A model generated the notes under the pieces. It was not told the origin of the DNA. It saw only the letters and a program-made list of their open reading frames with translations, and searched no databases. From contig JAKADE010000177.1 of NCBI GenBank assembly GCA_021820785.1, forward strand, positions 1-6,233: 6,233 bases of DNA. The letters run 5' to 3'. This document shows positions 5,611 through 6,233 of the stretch, one piece after another; position 1 is the first letter of the stretch; the number at the start of each line of letters is the position of its first letter. A program made the position numbers and the translations under genes. Source of the stretch: Pseudomonadota bacterium (GTDB lineage: Bacteria > Pseudomonadota > Gammaproteobacteria > Steroidobacterales > Steroidobacteraceae).

Positions 5611-6096
5611 TCAGTTGGCCTGCTGGTTCGCCGGCATCCCCTGCGGGTTCTGGTTCGCCGCGTACAGCGCGTCGAAGTTCACCGGCGGGAGCAGCAGCTG
5701 CGGGAAGCCGCCCTGGGTGATCAGGTGCGACACTTCGGCACGGGCGTACGGGAACAGCACGCCGGGGCAGATCGCGCCGATGGCGCGCTTGGTGTCTTCC
5801 TCGGACAGATTGCGCAGCAGGAACACCCCCGCCTGCTTCACCTCGACCAGGAACGCCGTGGCCTCGCCCTGCTTGGCCGACACGGTGACCGTCAGCACCA
5901 CTTCCTGCACGTCGGGCGCGAGCGCCGTCACCGCAGTCTGCAGATCCAGGTTGATCTGCGGGTTCCAGTTGCCGTCGCCGCGCGGACCATTCGGGGCCTC
6001 GTACGAGCAGTCTTTCAGATAGACGTGCTGCAGCTGCAGCACCGGGCCATTGGTCTCTTCGGGTGCCGGCACGGTGCCGGCCGCTTCATTCGCCAT
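5611..6096 (-). CDS. secB: Protein-export chaperone SecB
   Basis: SecB is a cytoplasmic homotetrameric chaperone that keeps preproteins unfolded and hands them to SecA at the translocon. The 161 residues are close to the usual 155-170. Recognisable segments are LQHVYLKDCSYEAPNGP (22-38, with Asp29 and Glu33 matching SecA-contact positions), NPQINLDLQT (45-54), EVVLTVTVSA (65-74), ATAFLVEVKQAGVF (79-92, with Glu85 at the E. coli Glu77 position), CPGVLFPYAR (110-119) and FPQLLLPPVNFDALY (131-145). The C-terminal tail from 147 is rich in Asn, Gln and Pro and has no acidic residues, unlike the E. coli tail, so its contact with SecA may differ in detail. The ATG at 6096 is three bases beyond the grxC stop and has GGAG at 6108-6105, inside the end of grxC. 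The presence of SecB supports a proteobacterial host. Confidence 0.97.
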   Translation of the reverse strand: MANEAAGTVPAPEETNGPVLQLQHVYLKDCSYEAPNGPRGDGNWNPQINLDLQTAVTALAPDVQEVVLTVTVSAKQGEATAFLVEVKQAGVFLLRNLSEEDTKRAIGAICPGVLFPYARAEVSHLITQGGFPQLLLPPVNFDALYAANQNPQGMPANQQAN

Positions 6097-6099
6097 GAT

Positions 6100-6233
6100 T
6101 CAGACTCCGCTTTGTAAAAGTGTGTCGAGCCCGCCGCGGGCCTCGAGGGCATAGAGATCGTCACATCCGCCGACGTGCGTCTCGCCAATGAAAATCTGCG
6201 GCACCGTATGCCGATGGCTGCGCGCGGTCATCT
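6100..6233 (-). CDS. grxC: Glutaredoxin 3 (GrxC), C-terminal part; 5' end outside window
   Basis: Glutaredoxins use glutathione to reduce protein disulfides and mixed disulfides in the cytoplasm. Only the last 43 residues are visible. They show the thioredoxin-fold cis-proline segment TVPQIFIGETHVGGCDDLYAL in pieces: TVPQIFIG (visible residues 9-16), with the cis-Pro in TVP, and HVGGCDDLYAL (19-29), whose GGCDD motif binds the glutathione carboxylate. The chain ends in a short helix, GGLDTLLQSGV. E. coli GrxC has 83 residues, so the CPYC-type active site lies beyond the right edge. The stop (6102-6100) is three bases before the secB start, and the last codons contain the secB ribosome binding site, so the two are co-transcribed. 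Although short, the match is characteristic, and the secB neighbour supports GrxC over other glutaredoxins. Confidence 0.93.
   Translation of the reverse strand, partial: MTARSHRHTVPQIFIGETHVGGCDDLYALEARGGLDTLLQSGV
6105..6108 (-). promoter_or_regulatory. secB ribosome binding site inside the end of grxC
   Basis: The minus strand reads GGAG at 6108-6105, eight bases before the secB ATG. It spans the Gly-Val codons that end GrxC. This supports the ATG at 6096 and close translational linkage of the two genes. Confidence 0.65.

Noticed and set aside
5512..6117. A 201-codon plus-strand frame opposite gpsA and secB
   Set aside because: It is antisense to secB, which matches its family throughout; the plus-strand translation shows no domain and has shadow-type composition.
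1..6233. CRISPR array, insertion sequence, tRNA/rRNA gene, attachment site or sigma-54 promoter
   Set aside because: No direct repeat series, transposase, terminal inverted repeats or cloverleaf was seen, and no convincing GG-N10-GC sigma-54 element lies in an intergenic position.

Overview
The window is GC-rich chromosomal DNA, about two thirds G+C by eye. It is densely coding, with short gaps and two 4-base gene overlaps. The gene content points to a gammaproteobacterium: the 3' part of ntrB with ntrC, and the block grxC-secB-gpsA, which is a familiar gammaproteobacterial arrangement. The high GC and a class 1B type PyrD would fit a lineage such as the Ectothiorhodospiraceae/Chromatiales, but that placement is a guess.

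Layout. 3-770 (+) is the C-terminal part of the nitrogen sensor kinase NtrB, cut by the left window edge. It overlaps by 4 bases the complete ntrC (767-2197, +), a sigma-54 activator. Convergent to these, with only 7 bases between stop codons, is a minus-strand group read from right to left: an AHSA1/SRPBCC-fold protein (3605-4054), a small YvlD-type membrane protein (3231-3608, overlapping by 4 bases) and a class 1B type dihydroorotate dehydrogenase (2205-3152). A 103-base divergent intergenic region separates this group from a plus-strand MAPEG-family membrane protein (4158-4550). That gene converges on gpsA (4570-5589, -). gpsA is the last visible gene of the minus-strand run grxC (6100 to beyond the right edge), secB (5611-6096), gpsA.

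How the genes work together. NtrB and NtrC form the two-component system that turns on sigma-54 nitrogen-assimilation genes when nitrogen is scarce. GrxC reduces disulfides and glutathione mixed disulfides, SecB delivers unfolded preproteins to SecA, and GpsA makes sn-glycerol-3-phosphate for phospholipids, so this block is housekeeping. PyrD serves pyrimidine synthesis. The AHSA1, YvlD-type and MAPEG genes have no specific function that can be read from sequence.

No mobile element, prophage, CRISPR array, tRNA or rRNA was seen, and nothing resembles a new defence or biosynthetic system. The points most worth checking are a class 1B PyrD with no PyrK partner beside it, the four-gene block between ntrC and gpsA, a hairpin built over two convergent stop codons at 4547-4573, and an inverted repeat just upstream of the MAPEG gene.
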